Shown one piece after another: positions 39,141-51,101 of a stretch of 64,000 nt of DNA; within the stretch, counting starts at the first letter, position 1; each line of letters opens with the position of its first letter. Made by a program: the position numbers and the translations under genes. Under the pieces are notes generated by a model. The model was not told the origin of the DNA. It did not search any database and saw only the letters and a list, made by a program, of their open reading frames with translations. The stretch is from Cladocopium goreaui (taxonomy: Eukaryota; Sar; Dinophyceae; Suessiales; Symbiodiniaceae): NCBI GenBank assembly GCA_947184155.2, contig CAMXCT020001868.1, forward strand, positions 372,001 through 436,000. The letters run 5' to 3'.

Positions 39141-40411
39141 ACACATACAGTACATGTATATTGTCGGCATCCCCTTTTTGAGTCAGACTCATTTGGGATG
39201 AGAAGAGGTGGTCAGCAGGGTTCTTTTCTGGGAATGGACGCGGCTCGTCCTTTTTCGTTAAATCGTTGGGTTCATCTTGGAACGACTCCCCAAAAAGATG
39301 CCGGAACTTTTCCACATCTCTTTGGGGTTTGCGAGACAAAAAAAAACCATTTGGAATGCTGGAATTCTGTTTCAGATTCTGGCGATGATTGGATTTCTTG
39401 TCGATTCTATGAGTCTTCGAACTCGAGTGTGATGTGTATGTGTATGCCAGTTAGTAAGTGCTTAATGGTGTACATATCTGAATACTTTACAGCGACGTCG
39501 CTAAGATTTTAGGATTAGTCAGGGGAATCATCAATCATCCCCAAAATTCGCTTACAGCACATCTGGTTTGAGACTTATGAAAGAATATTAAAGATTAGCG
39601 TATCCAGCCAAAGACACACACACACACAAGCACCATCATCTATGCTGGGCTCTAACCATGTTGTCAACCACTTACTTCGGATGCTAAGCCTTCAGAACTT
39701 CTTGAGGTCGAGCACCGTCTACTCACCTGTGCCAACGAATTGCCGCTTTGCCCCAGATGTGGATGTTTTCCATCTGGGCAATTTGTTTTTTGGGAAATTG
39801 GGCAAGCACTAAGAAAAACATGGAGGTGGATTTTTGAGTTGTGGCCACATCATGGATGTGGATCAAGATCATTAAAGTTATTGATCTCCTAAATGACCAA
39901 TTTCGCATGGCTTGATACCAGAAATGACCAATTTTCTGACGCAGGGCCGGTCAGGGCGGCCAAAGAAAATGACGATTTGACATCCGCGACCTCACTTCTA
40001 AATGACAGCTCACATACGGGGTAACTCCATGTAACCATCCCCAAACCCGGCTTTGTTAAAGGTTCTTCTTTGTTTTCCCAATGGAGCATTCCCTATTTCA
40101 GCGGGAATCTATAGGGATTTTCTGTCTTTTGGAACCTCGGAATGACTTGAGCGGTTTTCAGGTTGCCGAGTTATTGCGCCTTCCCAGTCCAGTGATAGAT
40201 CTCCACAGGAAAGTCTTGGTCCGATCTGAGCAACAGACACTATGTATATATATATGCATATATACGTAGATCTATAGAGACTATGGTTTCAAATATATCC
40301 GTAGTAGGTTTATAGTCATCGATGACCAATGGAGACATGTAGAGACTCACTAACCCTGGAAACACCCGATGCTGTGCTGTCTGATGCATCCCCATGAACT
40401 TCGGTGCTCGC
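39141..40411. other. No gene recognised
   Basis: Mixed sequence without a supported repeat or exon. Short CACACA tract near 39615-39628. Confidence 0.45.
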
Positions 40412-40534
40412 TAGCCTCTGGTAATGACTGTTACATAGCTATTGAACATGGCCCATAGAAATAGTGGATTTGCCCAGCTGGAAAATGGTGATTTTCTTGC
40501 CAGTTCGTTATTAGTAAACGTTTACCAGAGGGTA
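40412..40534. repeat. Palindromic introner-like repeat, copy 3 (family A)
   Basis: TAGCCTCTGGTAATGACTGT ... GTTTACCAGAGGGTA. Longer than average at 123 bp, with small insertions in both arms (GACTG on the left, CCAGTTCGTTATTAG on the right). Confidence 0.72.
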
Positions 40535-40643
40535 AACTCCCATTAGATCCCATTAAACCACCGTAAATCCCACTAAATCACCAACTATGGGTAAACTCCC
40601 AAGGGCAGTTTTCAACGAAACAACATCTGTGGGATTTTCCCAT

Positions 40644-40697
40644 GCAGCGCTGCGTCGTTGAGGCCCTCAAGAACGCAGCAACTCCAAGGAGATGGTG
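40644..40697 (+). CDS. Candidate short terminal exon
   Basis: After CATGCAG the frame reads RCVVEALKNAATPRRW then TGA. A second frame stays open longer (LRPSRTQQLQGDGDGGVKGR). GC-rich island in AT-rich DNA. Confidence 0.25.
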
Positions 40698-40753
40698 ATG
40701 GCGGCGTCAAGGGCCGATCTAAAAAACCAATGGATGATGATCATGGAATATAC

Positions 40754-40867
40754 TGTCAACCCTGGATTAATCAACCCCCTAATTAGATTATATAACTATT
40801 AGATTATGACTATTGGAGGAGTACCCCCCTAATTAATAAACCATGGTTTATTAATCCGGGGTTGACA
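40754..40867. repeat. Short inverted-repeat element (family D)
   Basis: 18-bp terminal inverted repeats: TGTCAACCCTGGATTAAT at the left and ATTAATCCGGGGTTGACA at the right, one mismatch. Inside are two CCCCCTAATTA blocks and AAACCATGGTTT. MITE-like, single copy seen here. Confidence 0.6.
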
Positions 40868-41294
40868 TTACCATATATCATGTAGAATATATCGAGTGTT
40901 TGCAGGGGAACTATAAGTTTTTTTTGCCCTAGTATGGGGTTCAGGAAATCACAGGGCTGGGTTTCTTCATGGCCTTTCACTCTTCGACTGACAGGTCGTT
41001 TGGCAACTTTCGAGTCGTTTGGACCATACCAGGAATTGCTTGGTAGCCATGGCAGCTGTATCATTTCCCCCCGGATTGGGGACCCCCAGACTTGGATGCT
41101 TTTCAATCGGAGGTTTTCGGGGATGGTGATTTTTTTCCATGAAATCAAGGACCTTGCTATATATCACTTATAGACTTATATCAGGGGGTTTCTTAAGATA
41201 AGGGATCCACAAGTCACCATGGTTGTTTCAATACTAAGTCATGGTCGATTTGGGTACTCTCATGACCAGCCTCCAGGATTCAGAGGGAAGCAAG

Positions 41295-41367
41295 ATGGGT
41301 GACCCCTACCCACCGCGCAGGTGGCTGCTTGGGGTGGGCTTCCGCAGTGCGATTGGGGCACAATGAG
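41295..41367 (+). CDS. Candidate terminal exon
   Basis: The frame reads MGDPYPPRRWLLGVGFRSAI then GAQ and TGA. GC-rich. An internal CGCGCAG-GTGG could be the real acceptor. Unknown protein. Confidence 0.25.
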
Positions 41368-41588
41368 TGGATGGGGATGGGGTGAAACGTAGCCCATGGG
41401 TGAGAGGGATTCAAGCTGGGTTGTACATTTTCGTTTTTAAACAACAATAACAACAGCAACTGCCAGGAACTGCTTGAAACTTGGGTCCCAGTCCCACTTC
41501 GAAATCCGCAAAGTCAGATCTCTGTGGTGAAGAACGTCACCTTTTGCATGTCCCATTTTCTCGAATTCACAAAAGGTGAACTATGAAA

Positions 41589-41695
41589 TACCCTCTGGTA
41601 AACTAACATAGCAATGGAAAATCACCATTTTTAATGGGAAAATCCACTATAAATGGCCATTTTCAATAGCAAACTGTTGACATAACCAGAGGGTA
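41589..41695. repeat. Palindromic introner-like repeat, copy 4 (family A)
   Basis: TACCCTCTGGTAAACTAACA ... ACATAACCAGAGGGTA. Close to the family consensus. GT and AG lie just inside the termini. Confidence 0.82.
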
Positions 41696-41989
41696 CTGGG
41701 AATTCCCATGGAATTCATAGAAGATCTCTGAAGCCTGGAAATATCCACGGCTCCAAATAACCGCCAGAATGATTTGAACACAATTAACGATATAGCATGA
41801 TATAGCATGACATAACATAACATAGCATATAGTTATAAAACTATATGACTGTAGACCTATATAACTATATACTATATAACATATGACATACAAACATACA
41901 AGATATAACATAACATATGATGTTTACCCCATCTTGGTGGTTGCCATCCCCTTTTTTTGCGATCATTTTATGTATGTCTATCCTCGTTG

Positions 41990-42050
41990 CAGGACCATGT
42001 TGGTGGCGAGTGATGAGAGGCAATACAGCACGTCCAGCTGGTTGTCCAAG
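41990..42050 (+). CDS. Candidate internal exon
   Basis: Between a GTTGCAG acceptor and an AAG-GTCC donor the frame reads TMLVASDERQYSTSSWLSK. Small, with both splice signals, in AT-rich DNA. Unknown protein. Confidence 0.33.
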
Positions 42051-42179
42051 GTCCATTGCTGTTTTTTTTGGGAACGGGAGAAGGGCTACCCCCAAAATCA
42101 TCCAAACTTGCACCAGTTGAGTATGGACACAAGCGTGGTGACTCGGGGATCCCCCATTTTTGAGACACCCCTACATCTA

Positions 42180-42470
42180 TCTATACATATATAATATAAT
42201 ATGTATATATATATATAGAATTTATAATATATACATATATATATATATAGTAGAATTTATAATACATATATATATATATATACATACATTATACATACAT
42301 ATTAAATATATACATATATATCACATAATATATATATATATATCATATATCATATATGTATATATCATATATAAATATACGATAGTACACGCATACATTA
42401 TGTACAGAGTATATACCTGCAGCATAAACATAGCATGTGATGGTCCACATATATATATATATGCCGATGA
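42180..42470. repeat. TA-rich microsatellite
   Basis: TATATA tracts with embedded ACATACAT and GTAGAATTTATAATA repeats. Open Ile/Tyr frames are artefacts. Confidence 0.85.
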
Positions 42471-42745
42471 AGAGTAAAGCACTTCGTTTGCCCATTGAAT
42501 TTCCACATGTGAACCACCAAGAGAGAGGGGCACGCACTCACAAAGGTGCATTTTTCTTGACAATCAAAATTGTGGAGTTATTCTGAGCCAATTCAGTGAT
42601 GCTTTTAAATTCAGAGCCAAATTTTCTTGAGCCAAATTCCGAGCCATTTTCTTGACCATTCAATTCAGTATACATCGATGATTTTCCCATTAAACTCTCC
42701 ATCTACTTCGGTGATTTTCCATTGCCACCCTGCGCCGGATCGCAG

Positions 42746-42812
42746 GTTGAAGGTTTCCCTTGTGGCGCCAGCATCAAGGTGCAGCCCGAGTCATTGAACT
42801 CGATGAGTTTTC
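42746..42812 (+). CDS. Candidate short exon
   Basis: After CGCAG the frame reads VEGFPCGASIKVQPESLNSM. An ATCAAG-GTGCAG donor at 42779 may end it after 33 bases. Weak support. Confidence 0.22.
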
Positions 42813-43190
42813 TTGTAGGAAGGCATTTCTAATTTGGCGGTTCCCAAGGAAAAGCAACATTATTCCCATTTAAACCCCTTAGTTTGACTATAAGTTCCTG
42901 AAAATTTCCCAGTCAATACCTGGAAAATCTTTGAAAATACGTGAAATTTTCCTATATATTTAAATCCTCAAATTTCCACAGCAAATCGCAAACTCAATGG
43001 CTGCTGGCTTCGACATCAACAACAAATTGCCTACACACCTATGTAAACAGTCCCAAAACCAATCCATTAAAACTACAAGATCGCAGCAAAACCCATTTAA
43101 ACAATAATCTATCATAATTGAATCAAACAAACTATTTGCTTTGAAACCATGGCAATTCCACTATTTGTTCTGTAGTTTTGGCAGTTACAC

Positions 43191-43260
43191 TTTATCTATC
43201 TATCTATCTACCTATCTACCTACCTACCTATCTATCTATCTATCGATCCATCCATCTGTC
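43191..43260. repeat. CTAT/CTAC tetranucleotide microsatellite
   Basis: TATCTATCTATCTACCTATC-type tract followed by CATCCATC, then TATATGTA. Confidence 0.88.
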
Positions 43261-43405
43261 TATATGTATAAATATGTATATATATATGTATACGTATATA
43301 TGTGTACTATATGTATACATACATGTAATATGCACAAAAGTAACTTTCTTAAACGCATATACAATTGCCTCGGCCATTTTTGGCTCTCCATCCGTGTTGT
43401 CATAG

Positions 43406-43497
43406 CTTCCACCAAGCCACCAGCAAGAGCAACCCCAACACCCCAGGAGACCTATCACGGCATTTGCATCGTGATTTCGCTGCTTGGCTTATCATGA
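43406..43497 (+). CDS. Candidate terminal exon
   Basis: After GTCATAG the frame reads STKPPARATPTPQETYHGIC, then IVISLLGLS and TGA at 43495-43497. Pro/Thr-rich then hydrophobic. Unknown protein. Confidence 0.33.
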
Positions 43498-43499
43498 TA

Positions 43500-44485
43500 G
43501 ATTGGAGACATTTACCAGCACTCATTCGGGACACGAGGATATAAAATGACATAAAATCATATAAACAATCAACAAAGATGTTGATAGCCATGGGGGATAC
43601 CCCATTTCGTGACCGTCATGTCGTGGTGAACATCACTTTCTCAATCTCGAAGATGTAGAAATTTTCAGTCACTCGGAATGGTAAAAATTGCTTTGGGTCT
43701 ACCACTGGTTGCCATTTGTTTGGCTCATTTGTGGCTTGTAGGGTGTTGCGTTTCGTTACCTTTTTTGGTAACTGGGGAAGCATCTATCGGAGATGAGGAT
43801 TCTGGGGGAAAAAGATCCCGCCCAGGATCTTCTCAGATATGCCTTCGCGCCATATGATGCACTTCTTGCTGCTGGGTTTGTCAGTGGGGAAGGCCATACT
43901 GCATATTAAATGTGCATTTTTTGGAAAAATCTGCTTTTTCATAGGGTACATAGTTGTATTGCTTAAAGGATTTCAAGTAGATGTGTAATTACGTATGTAT
44001 ATACATCATTGTAAAACATTGTAAAACTGCATTGATATCCAGATTGTGATATTCTACAGTATACACATGATCACAAATCCATACAAACATGTATATTTCC
44101 AAATATTGTTAGCCGCTTCCCCACTTGCATTCCCACGTTGCTCGCAACTGCACTTCTGAGTGGAGGTATGGCTGTTGTAGCTCTGGCTTAAAGTTAGTCT
44201 TCCAAAGAGTACTCAAATCCTCTTAGAAGTGCCAGCCTTTTCTGGTTCCATAAGTCACCATAAGTCACCTGTTCTTGTGACCCATTTGGTCACCGACACG
44301 CGACTGAAAGGTTTGTCTTTATCTCCTACATGTTGGTGGTTCTTACTGGAGCGGCCCCTTGGACTTTTGGCCCCCCGGGCCCTATGGTGACAGGAATGAC
44401 TGGAATAAATCAGGGGTTCCAATGCACCCTGTTTGGATCCGTGGTGAGTTCCTTAGTTCAATAGTTCATCCATTTATAGATGGGA
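43500..44485. other. No gene confirmed
   Basis: AT-rich sequence. One GC island at 44345-44400 reads GAAPWTFGPPGPYGDRNDWN in a plus frame and might be a short exon, without clear borders. Confidence 0.35.
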
Positions 44486-44590
44486 TACCCTCTGGTAAAC
44501 TAACATAACTATGGAAAATCACCATTTTTAATAGGGAAATCAACTATAAATGGCCATTTTCCATAGCTATTTTGACATAACCAGAGGGTA
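44486..44590. repeat. Palindromic introner-like repeat, copy 5 (family A)
   Basis: TACCCTCTGGTAAACTAACA ... ACATAACCAGAGGGTA, 105 bp. A family B fragment (CCACTTACTAAGTGGGATGA) follows about 30 bp later. Confidence 0.83.
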
Positions 44591-44769
44591 ACCGATTTCA
44601 GGAACTTACTCACCGTCATTATCCACTTACTAAGTGGGATGATCCACCGCTGCCGAATCCCTATGATACAGGATGGCTCCGAGGTCGCTGAACGCCTGGA
44701 AAAGGCGCGAATTCGATAGGATCTATGCACATAACTCTGAATATCTGGATTATCCCCACATGTATACAT

Positions 44770-45020
44770 GTAATCATAAAGCCTTATAGATATTCTTGTG
44801 TATATATAATATTACATGTATAATAATATAATATATATAATTACATATGTAATTATATATATATATGTAATTATATAAAGATATATATATACAATTATAC
44901 ATATGTAAGTATATCATATACATACTCGTATATATATATATAATTATGTATATTATATGATTCATTTAAATATATTCACATATATGTATATACACATGTA
45001 TACATATGTATATTGTATAT
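44770..45020. repeat. TA-rich microsatellite
   Basis: TATATAATTACATATGTAAT-type low-complexity DNA with small palindromes. Confidence 0.82.
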
Positions 45021-45071
45021 GGTTTATCATCTCAACCAGTTCCCACCGATAAAAACATCTTTGATTCCCAG

Positions 45072-45173
45072 GTTCAAATGCAACTGGTGGACACCTCCTT
45101 CTTCCGCGCCGCTGGGGCGACAATTTCCCCGGCTTCTGTCCCAACTGACCGGAGTGAAGAACCGTTCGAAATG
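45072..45173 (+). CDS. Internal exon, unknown protein
   Basis: Exactly bounded by a TTCCCAG acceptor and an ATG-GTAAAATG donor; 102 bases, phase 0. It reads VQMQLVDTSFFRAAGATISP, then ASVPTDRSEEPFEM. Compositional contrast with its flanks is strong. One of the best single-exon islands in the window. The parent gene cannot be assembled from what I see. Confidence 0.45.
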
Positions 45174-45905
45174 GTAAAATGAACGGGATATTCATGGGGA
45201 CATAATGGGAGATATACTATTCACCATTCAAAATGGAATATTCATTGGGATATAATGGGATATCTATGATTGACAATTAAATATATCCGATTTGGGTGTG
45301 CCTGGGATAGACTCATAGACCCCAAAATTTGAATAGGCACACTTATGATGCAGTACTGGATTTTGGGGTATCCAAATTTCAGGCCATCTCCCAACTCATT
45401 GGGGTTATCTCATTAAGTTCCAGGGACGACAACCTCAGTCCAACTGTCCAACTCAAAAATCCCCAATCATTGGTTTGTTCTTTGACCAATCCTTTCGGAA
45501 AGGGGGGGAAACAAACATCCACAATTCAACATCTATTTTGGTGCAAACTGCGAGCTATTTGGGTGTCTAGCTATCTCTTTCTAAGGCCTACTGAGCAACC
45601 AATTAGTGAATAGATAAATTACCGACCAGTGGTAGTCCGCACCACCCCAAACCTAACTTGCAATTAGCCTCCAGTAATCCGAACGCGCAATGGAAAATAC
45701 CATGACTTTTTCGTGGTTTTCCCAGCTATGAACCTTCATTGATAGGGGGTTTCGAGGATTTCCCAGCCATGTTTGATTACCAGAGACTACATCCTAAAAA
45801 AAATATTGATATCCCATGAAAAACTTCAAAACCTCCATATATCCCATTCATATCCCATTAAGTCACTATAAAATCCCATCAAATCACTATAATGACCTCA
45901 TCAAG

Positions 45906-46021
45906 GGAACATCGTTGCTGAGGCGGTCGGTTTGCTGCTGGCTGTGCTGCTATCCTTGCGCGCCAAGAATGCTGTCTCACGACGGCAGAAGCTGATGGCA
46001 GGACAGGGCATCCGTGGTTGA
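45906..46021 (+). CDS. Terminal exon with transmembrane helix
   Basis: After ATCAAG the frame reads NIVAEAVGLLLAVLLSLRAK, then NAVSRRQKLMAGQGIRG and TGA at 46019-46021. A hydrophobic helix with a basic C-terminal tail suggests a membrane protein. ATGACCTCATCAAG is repeated on both sides (45892-45905 and about 46026-46039). Confidence 0.42.
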
Positions 46022-46042
46022 TATGATGACCTCATCAAGATA

Positions 46043-46155
46043 TACCCTCTGGCAAACTAATGTAGCTATGGAAAATTCCATTTTTTTTTTAATAGTCAAA
46101 GTAAATCAATTGTAAATTGCCATTTTCAATAGCTATGTTAAATTACCAGAGGGTA
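46043..46155. repeat. Palindromic introner-like repeat, copy 6 (family A)
   Basis: TACCCTCTGGCAAACTAATG ... TTAAATTACCAGAGGGTA. The donor-like GT is GC here. A T9 run interrupts the left arm. Confidence 0.8.
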
Positions 46156-46484
46156 TGGGATGGGTAAACATTTAAGCACTGTGGGATCACAGATTTTAGT
46201 ATATGTTTAGTATTACTGTAACCATCTAATTATTGGGGTACCCAATTTTGACCTATACCCATGGTGATGGCCAGCAAAGCCCCAAAAAGTATAGAAGGCA
46301 ATCCAATACACTAAAGTATTAAGCTGTTCCAACTTTTTGGGCTATATTTATGCTGATGGTTATGTATATGATTATTCTCTGTATGTATACACGATCACAC
46401 AATACTACTTGCAAGGGATTTCGAGGTTTCCCATAGTCTCTAAACGAGTGGGATGACAGAGGCTTACACCCAAAGGATTACAAC

Positions 46485-46718
46485 GACAACGACAACGACA
46501 ACGACAACACTACCACCACCACCAACAACGACAACAACGACAACAGGGAACAACAGGGAACAACAGGGAACAACAAGGAACAACAAGGAACAACAGGGAA
46601 CAACAGGGAACAACAAGGAACAACAAGGAACAACAGGGAACAACAGGGAACAACAGGGAACAACAGGGAACAACAGGGAACAACAGGGAACAACAGGGAA
46701 CAACAGGGAACAACAGGG

Positions 46719-46749
<31 letters not shown>

Positions 46750-46752
46750 GGG
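46485..46752. repeat. 10-bp minisatellite (AACAACAGGG)
   Basis: Starts with CAACGA units, then about 18 units of GGGAACAACA/AGGAACAACA, then ACA units. Open in several frames on both strands (NNREQQGTTG; VVPCCSLLFP) because of repetition. Confidence 0.9.
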
Positions 46753-47566
46753 AACAAGAACCCTGCAGAACAGGGAAATCCTTGGAATCTTGCGCCATGG
46801 GAATCCAACGCCATGGAAAAATCAAGTCTTTAGGAAGTAGCATGGTGACATCTTGGTGGTACTGTACCATATAAGGCCATATTTTGGGGGTATATCCCCT
46901 TACATAGGCCTTACATAGGCCTTACATATGGTAGGTACCTCCAATTTAGGTTCCTGAAATGGCCATTGACAGAAACAATAATTAATACACAGTCCCTTAT
47001 CTAACTTATCTGAGATCCTTCAAAACATCTTGTTAACTGTCACTGGCCTCGTCACCAGGAGTCTTGGACATGAAACCTGGCTGCAGATCAGTTTTTTTTC
47101 GGTCGCATTTTTGAAGATGCAGCGTTTTGTGGGTTGTTTCAGTACAGCTGAAGGGAGAATATTGCTATCCATCCAAATTATATACATAAATGAACATATA
47201 TGAAAATATGGGTTCAGCAGATGGTGATCATCACCACAGCTAGAGAGTTCAATCATCAAAACACGGCCTGACTGATGGTGAGTTGCAGCTACTATACATG
47301 GATTCTTTCTAGCGGCTCGTGTTACTGCAAATCACTTGAGTCCTGGGACAGCACAGGAAAACTCAAAGACATTACTGGCTGGCGGGCTTTAGTTTGTGAA
47401 ACTTCCAACACCGTTGGGTAGTTGACAAAAAGTCACAAACCGGCTCTCAGGAAGAAATAGTTGAAATCGATCGGATTTGAGCAGTGGCGAAGACCTCTTC
47501 ATGTAAAATCTCCTCTGCAGGCATCAGATTTCAACAGTCTTCCATCACTTTCCCCACTTTGTCCAG
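46753..47566. other. No gene recognised
   Basis: Mixed sequence including a triplicated CCTTACATAGG (46900-46930). No supported exon. Confidence 0.45.
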
Positions 47567-47721
47567 GTGGGTCGTCCCCGGTGGATCTAAGGATGAACTG
47601 TGCCAAGAACCTGCTGTACTTGGTCCATTTTAATCCCAATAGTCGCGCCAAACTCCGCGGCGTGCTGGAGTTCGCATTCCTCGAGGTTGGACTGACACCC
47701 AAGGGCCACAACCGGATGTAA
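47567..47721 (+). CDS. Candidate exon, unknown protein
   Basis: After TGTCCAG the frame reads GGSSPVDLRMNCAKNLLYLV, then HFNPNSRAKLRGVLEFAFLE and VGLTPKGHNRM to TAA at 47719-47721. A CTCGAG-GTTGGA donor near 47683 may end it earlier. The next exon-like island begins 187 bp downstream, on the same strand. Confidence 0.4.
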
Positions 47722-47907
47722 AGGAATCGGCTGGGCCACCCGAGTTTAAAAAGTTCTAGCTGTCCGATTTCTGGAAGTTATGATACGCTCCATGATACTG
47801 CAGGTTCCAACTAGTTCCAACCAGTTTGATACCATGTTTTTAAGCAGTTTTTCACCACTTTGAACCACTTCCAAGCAGTTCAAACCTCAATATCCGTCTT
47901 GCAACAG

Positions 47908-48000
47908 GCTGCTGCATGGGCATTGCCAGTGATGGAACAAGGAGAAGACGTGGCAGATTTGAACGACCTGCCTGAAGAGTACCGCGAGGCCTGCTGCTGA
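47908..48000 (+). CDS. Terminal exon ending in -CC
   Basis: Between a TTGCAACAG acceptor and TGA (47998-48000) the frame reads AAAWALPVMEQGEDVADLND, then LPEEYREACC. 93 bases, in phase, clearly protein-like. A C-terminal Cys-Cys is the geranylgeranylation signal of Rab-type GTPases, but no GTPase motif is visible, so this is only a remark. It probably belongs with the exon at 47567. Confidence 0.45.
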   Translation, partial: AAAWALPVMEQGEDVADLNDLPEEYREACC

Positions 48001-48029
48001 ATCTGGAAGGTGGTCGATGTACATCACTT

Positions 48030-48360
48030 ATGTCAATATTATACTATTCTATGCTCTGCTATGCTTTACCATACCATACTAATCCATACTATACTATATT
48101 ATATAATATTATATACCATTGTATTAATTATAGCCTACTATGCAAACTATATACTATACACTACATACTATAGACTATATACTGTACAATATACGCTATG
48201 TACTAAGTACTGTGTACTATATACTCTGTACTCCACACTCTGTACTCTGTACTATATACAGTTTCATTTGATATCACAGCTATCACATCATATCATATCA
48301 TATTATATTATATCATATCATATTATATTATCTCACATATTATATTTTACCCATCCTTAC
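48030..48360. repeat. TATACTA/ACTGTA-type low-complexity tract
   Basis: Degenerate short repeats (ATACTATAC, TACTGTACAATATAC, CTCTGTACTC, ATATCATATC). Open frames here are artefacts. Confidence 0.75.
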
Positions 48361-48828
48361 CCATCCAGCTTTGATAGATAACTCATCAAATTTTCGTCAT
48401 ACACCAAATTTTCACCAATTGTCTTGTACAGAAATCTCACCTTAATCGGTTCTTCCAACCCTATTTGGCCGGGTCTATGTTGGTTAGGGGAAAAGTAGTT
48501 CCAAAATCATGGACTTTTTGTTTTGACTGTGTGCCTACTTTGTTTTGCAAAGACGGTTACTGTTTTCACCAAGTCTGAATTACGAAATACGCGACTGATT
48601 TTCCAATGGACCATTGCACGAGAATTGCAAATCCTTTTGTGAGACCGATGGTACCCCTAAACAGATTTGGAAGAGGTGAAGCTTACCAAAGTTGTGTCTT
48701 TAATTTTTGTATATATGTATATATATATATATATATAAATATATTCTAATTTAATTCAATTCTCTTCTCTTCTCTTCTATTCTATTCTATCATAAATAGT
48801 ATGCTTTCTTCTTTACAACTTTGTGCAT

Positions 48829-48940
48829 TTTTTTTGGGGGTTGCCGACCTGAGCGCGGGTTGTCAGGTGGCCTTTGTGCTTCGTGCCAAGTCACATGGCT
48901 TTGGCAATGGCGAGACGAACCAAAGCAAGGATTGGGATGG
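48829..48940 (+). CDS. Candidate exon
   Basis: GC island after a T/G run. The frame reads GVADLSAGCQVAFVLRAKSH, then GFGNGETNQSK. TTGTCAG-GTGG at 48861-48870 may be an acceptor. Unknown protein. Confidence 0.28.
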
Positions 48941-49618
48941 AATTTGCTATGTATTCCTGTATTCCATATTACCATCACATTATTGGGCTATAATATATAC
49001 ATATATATATATTTATATTATATAATATATAAGATATGTATATATATATATGATTATATATGTACTATATATATATATACATATTCCATATTACTGGGAT
49101 GTATATTTCACATTGAGATGTATATTCCATCTTATTCCATAGTTGACTGACATAATGACCTTGACCCTAGAGTTTCAGTTGAACGATATTACAACCAGTC
49201 AGATAGATGGAGCTTTCCTAAGTCATGGGGGTACCCCCAGTTACCATCCATTTTATTTTTGGATTTTCCATTATAAACAATGCAGCTATTGGGGTACCCA
49301 CATGACTTGGGAACCGCCATGTAGTTCCGACTTTCTTCAATAAGGGATAGAAATTGGATACGATTGGGATGTTTGCCAACAAAAAGTGAGGAAAGATACC
49401 GTGATGTAACTTGATGGAAGCGGCAAGAATCTAGGCAAATCTATGCAAATCCGGGAATTCAACCAACACATAGAGGGAAATCAGATGGCGAATCCCTATT
49501 TATTTCCGCTTGTTATGTGGGAGATTCTAGACATCCCTTGAAATGGTGAACAGGGCCTGCCAAAGGCCCAAAGGCTTTGCTCAGCTTCGAGACCAAGTTC
49601 AACGGCAAAGTGTTAGAT
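48941..49618. other. No gene recognised
   Basis: TA tracts (48990-49085) and a 140-bp stretch (49228-49320) with inverted GTACCC/GGGTAC ends resembling family E. Confidence 0.4.
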
Positions 49619-49732
49619 TACCCTCTGGTAATTTAACATAGCTATTGAAAACGGCCATTTATAGTGGGTTTTCCCATTAAAAATGGTGATTTTCCATAGT
49701 TACGTTAGTTTACCAGAGGGTACCAGAGGGTA
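49619..49732. repeat. Palindromic introner-like repeat, copy 7 (family A)
   Basis: TACCCTCTGGTAATTTAACA ... GTTTACCAGAGGGTA to 49722, then a duplicated CCAGAGGGTA to 49732. The doubled terminus may be a footprint of insertion or slippage. Confidence 0.83.
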
Positions 49733-50108
49733 CATGTGTTGAAAAGCAAGGCCACATATTTCATGTCCCACTTACAGAAATACCATCAAAGGGGTGGTCG
49801 GCCGCACTCCCATGGTCTATTACCCACTTCCCCCAGGAAACCGTGCTCAAAAAACGACTTGTGAAACATATATGATTTATGAACCACATCAGAAGTATTC
49901 TCATCATTCGTCAACCACCCATAATTTATTGCCAATTGACACACATTATACATATGTAGACATACACATATGTACACACACACACAAACACCTCTGTTAG
50001 CCATATATGAACCGTATGTCAAGAACATGTCCATTTAACCATTTATAAACCATATATCAACCATATATCATCAGCCTTCAACCAGATAATCCCTCCAAGC
50101 TTTCTGAG

Positions 50109-50190
50109 GTACGCTGCGCACATCTCCCCGCGGCCGCTCTTCATGTGGCTCCGTGAGCTTTGCGACGAGCCTGGGGGGCTCAGAGCATGA
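50109..50190 (+). CDS. Candidate terminal exon
   Basis: After TTTCTGAG the frame reads YAAHISPRPLFMWLRELCDE, then PGGLRA and TGA at 50188-50190. GC-rich island in AT-rich DNA. Unknown protein. Confidence 0.4.
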
Positions 50191-50559
50191 AACCAGAGCC
50201 TGGTTCAGCATGGTTCCTGGGGGCCATGGTTTTTCATGGGAACTGACGGGAGGAATATGATGGACTATTGACTATCTTCAAAATTCCCAGTTGTATAGTC
50301 AAAAACATGGGATATATATATAATTATGATGGACTATTGAAATTCAAGCAAGAATATTCCCAGTACTGGGGATGATCGTCCCCAAGGGACCACGATTTTT
50401 CAGTGGAGAAACTACACGATATAAAAATCCGGTAATTTAAGTTGCAGTTTGCTATAGAAATGGCCCCCTAGAAATACCTGATTTACTGGGGTATATCATT
50501 TTCTAGTTCACAAAGTGTTTCAGAAAGTATCAGAAACTATAGAAACCATTTCTTGTCAG

Positions 50560-50640
50560 TCCCTCGCCCCGTTCTGAGGCTGTTTGATCCCGCACTGGCC
50601 ACGAAAAGTGCTGGGTTGCTGGGCAGAGTTGGGGGGATGG
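50560..50640 (+). CDS. Candidate exon
   Basis: After CTTGTCAG the frame reads PRPVLRLFDPALATKSAGLL, then GRVGG. GC-rich. The 3' end is not defined. Confidence 0.3.
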
Positions 50641-51000
50641 CTAACCATGGATCATTTGGGATTGATATGGGTGTCTTTGAAAATAGGGGGTGCCAAAAAA
50701 TATGGCTGTTTGAATCAGAACATGATGACAATGATTGCTTGAAATGGATTTAGGGCTACAGTATTTTCCAGACAAACCTATATAGCCATTATGTTTGAAA
50801 TTAGGGATTGATATAGCAACGTATATTTGGAATTAGGGATTGATATAGCAAATTGTAGGCACACATAGGATCATTCCATACATGAGTCGACCGTGCTTAA
50901 TAAGCCCATGCCCACACATTGCTGCGGGGGTCACCTTTGGCTGGCTTATCCCATGACATCCCATTACATCCCCATAAAAGGATTAAATGGCTGGCTTTAG

Positions 51001-51101
51001 CCACCATGGTTGGCACCATTTTCATTGCTGAGACCACCAATTTGGATGCAATTTCTGACTCCGAGACTTCCAAAACTTCCCCAGTTGCTGGCCACATGTA
51101 G
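51001..51101 (+). CDS. Candidate terminal exon
   Basis: After GGCTTTAG the frame reads TMVGTIFIAETTNLDAISDS, then ETSKTSPVAGHM and TAG at 51099-51101. Mixed polar sequence. Unknown protein. Confidence 0.35.

Noticed and set aside
42590-42665. Possible minus-strand spliced-leader relic (CTTGAGCCAAA)
   Set aside because: The next bases do not match the leader, and AGAGCCAA/TGAGCCAA/CGAGCCAT repeats nearby show it is a local short repeat.
46453-46870. CRISPR-like regularity in the AACAACAGGG array
   Set aside because: Units are directly tandem with no spacers and no cas genes; it is a minisatellite in a eukaryotic genome.
47980-48000. Rab GTPase C-terminus (-CC)
   Set aside because: Only two terminal cysteines; no G-box motifs anywhere near.
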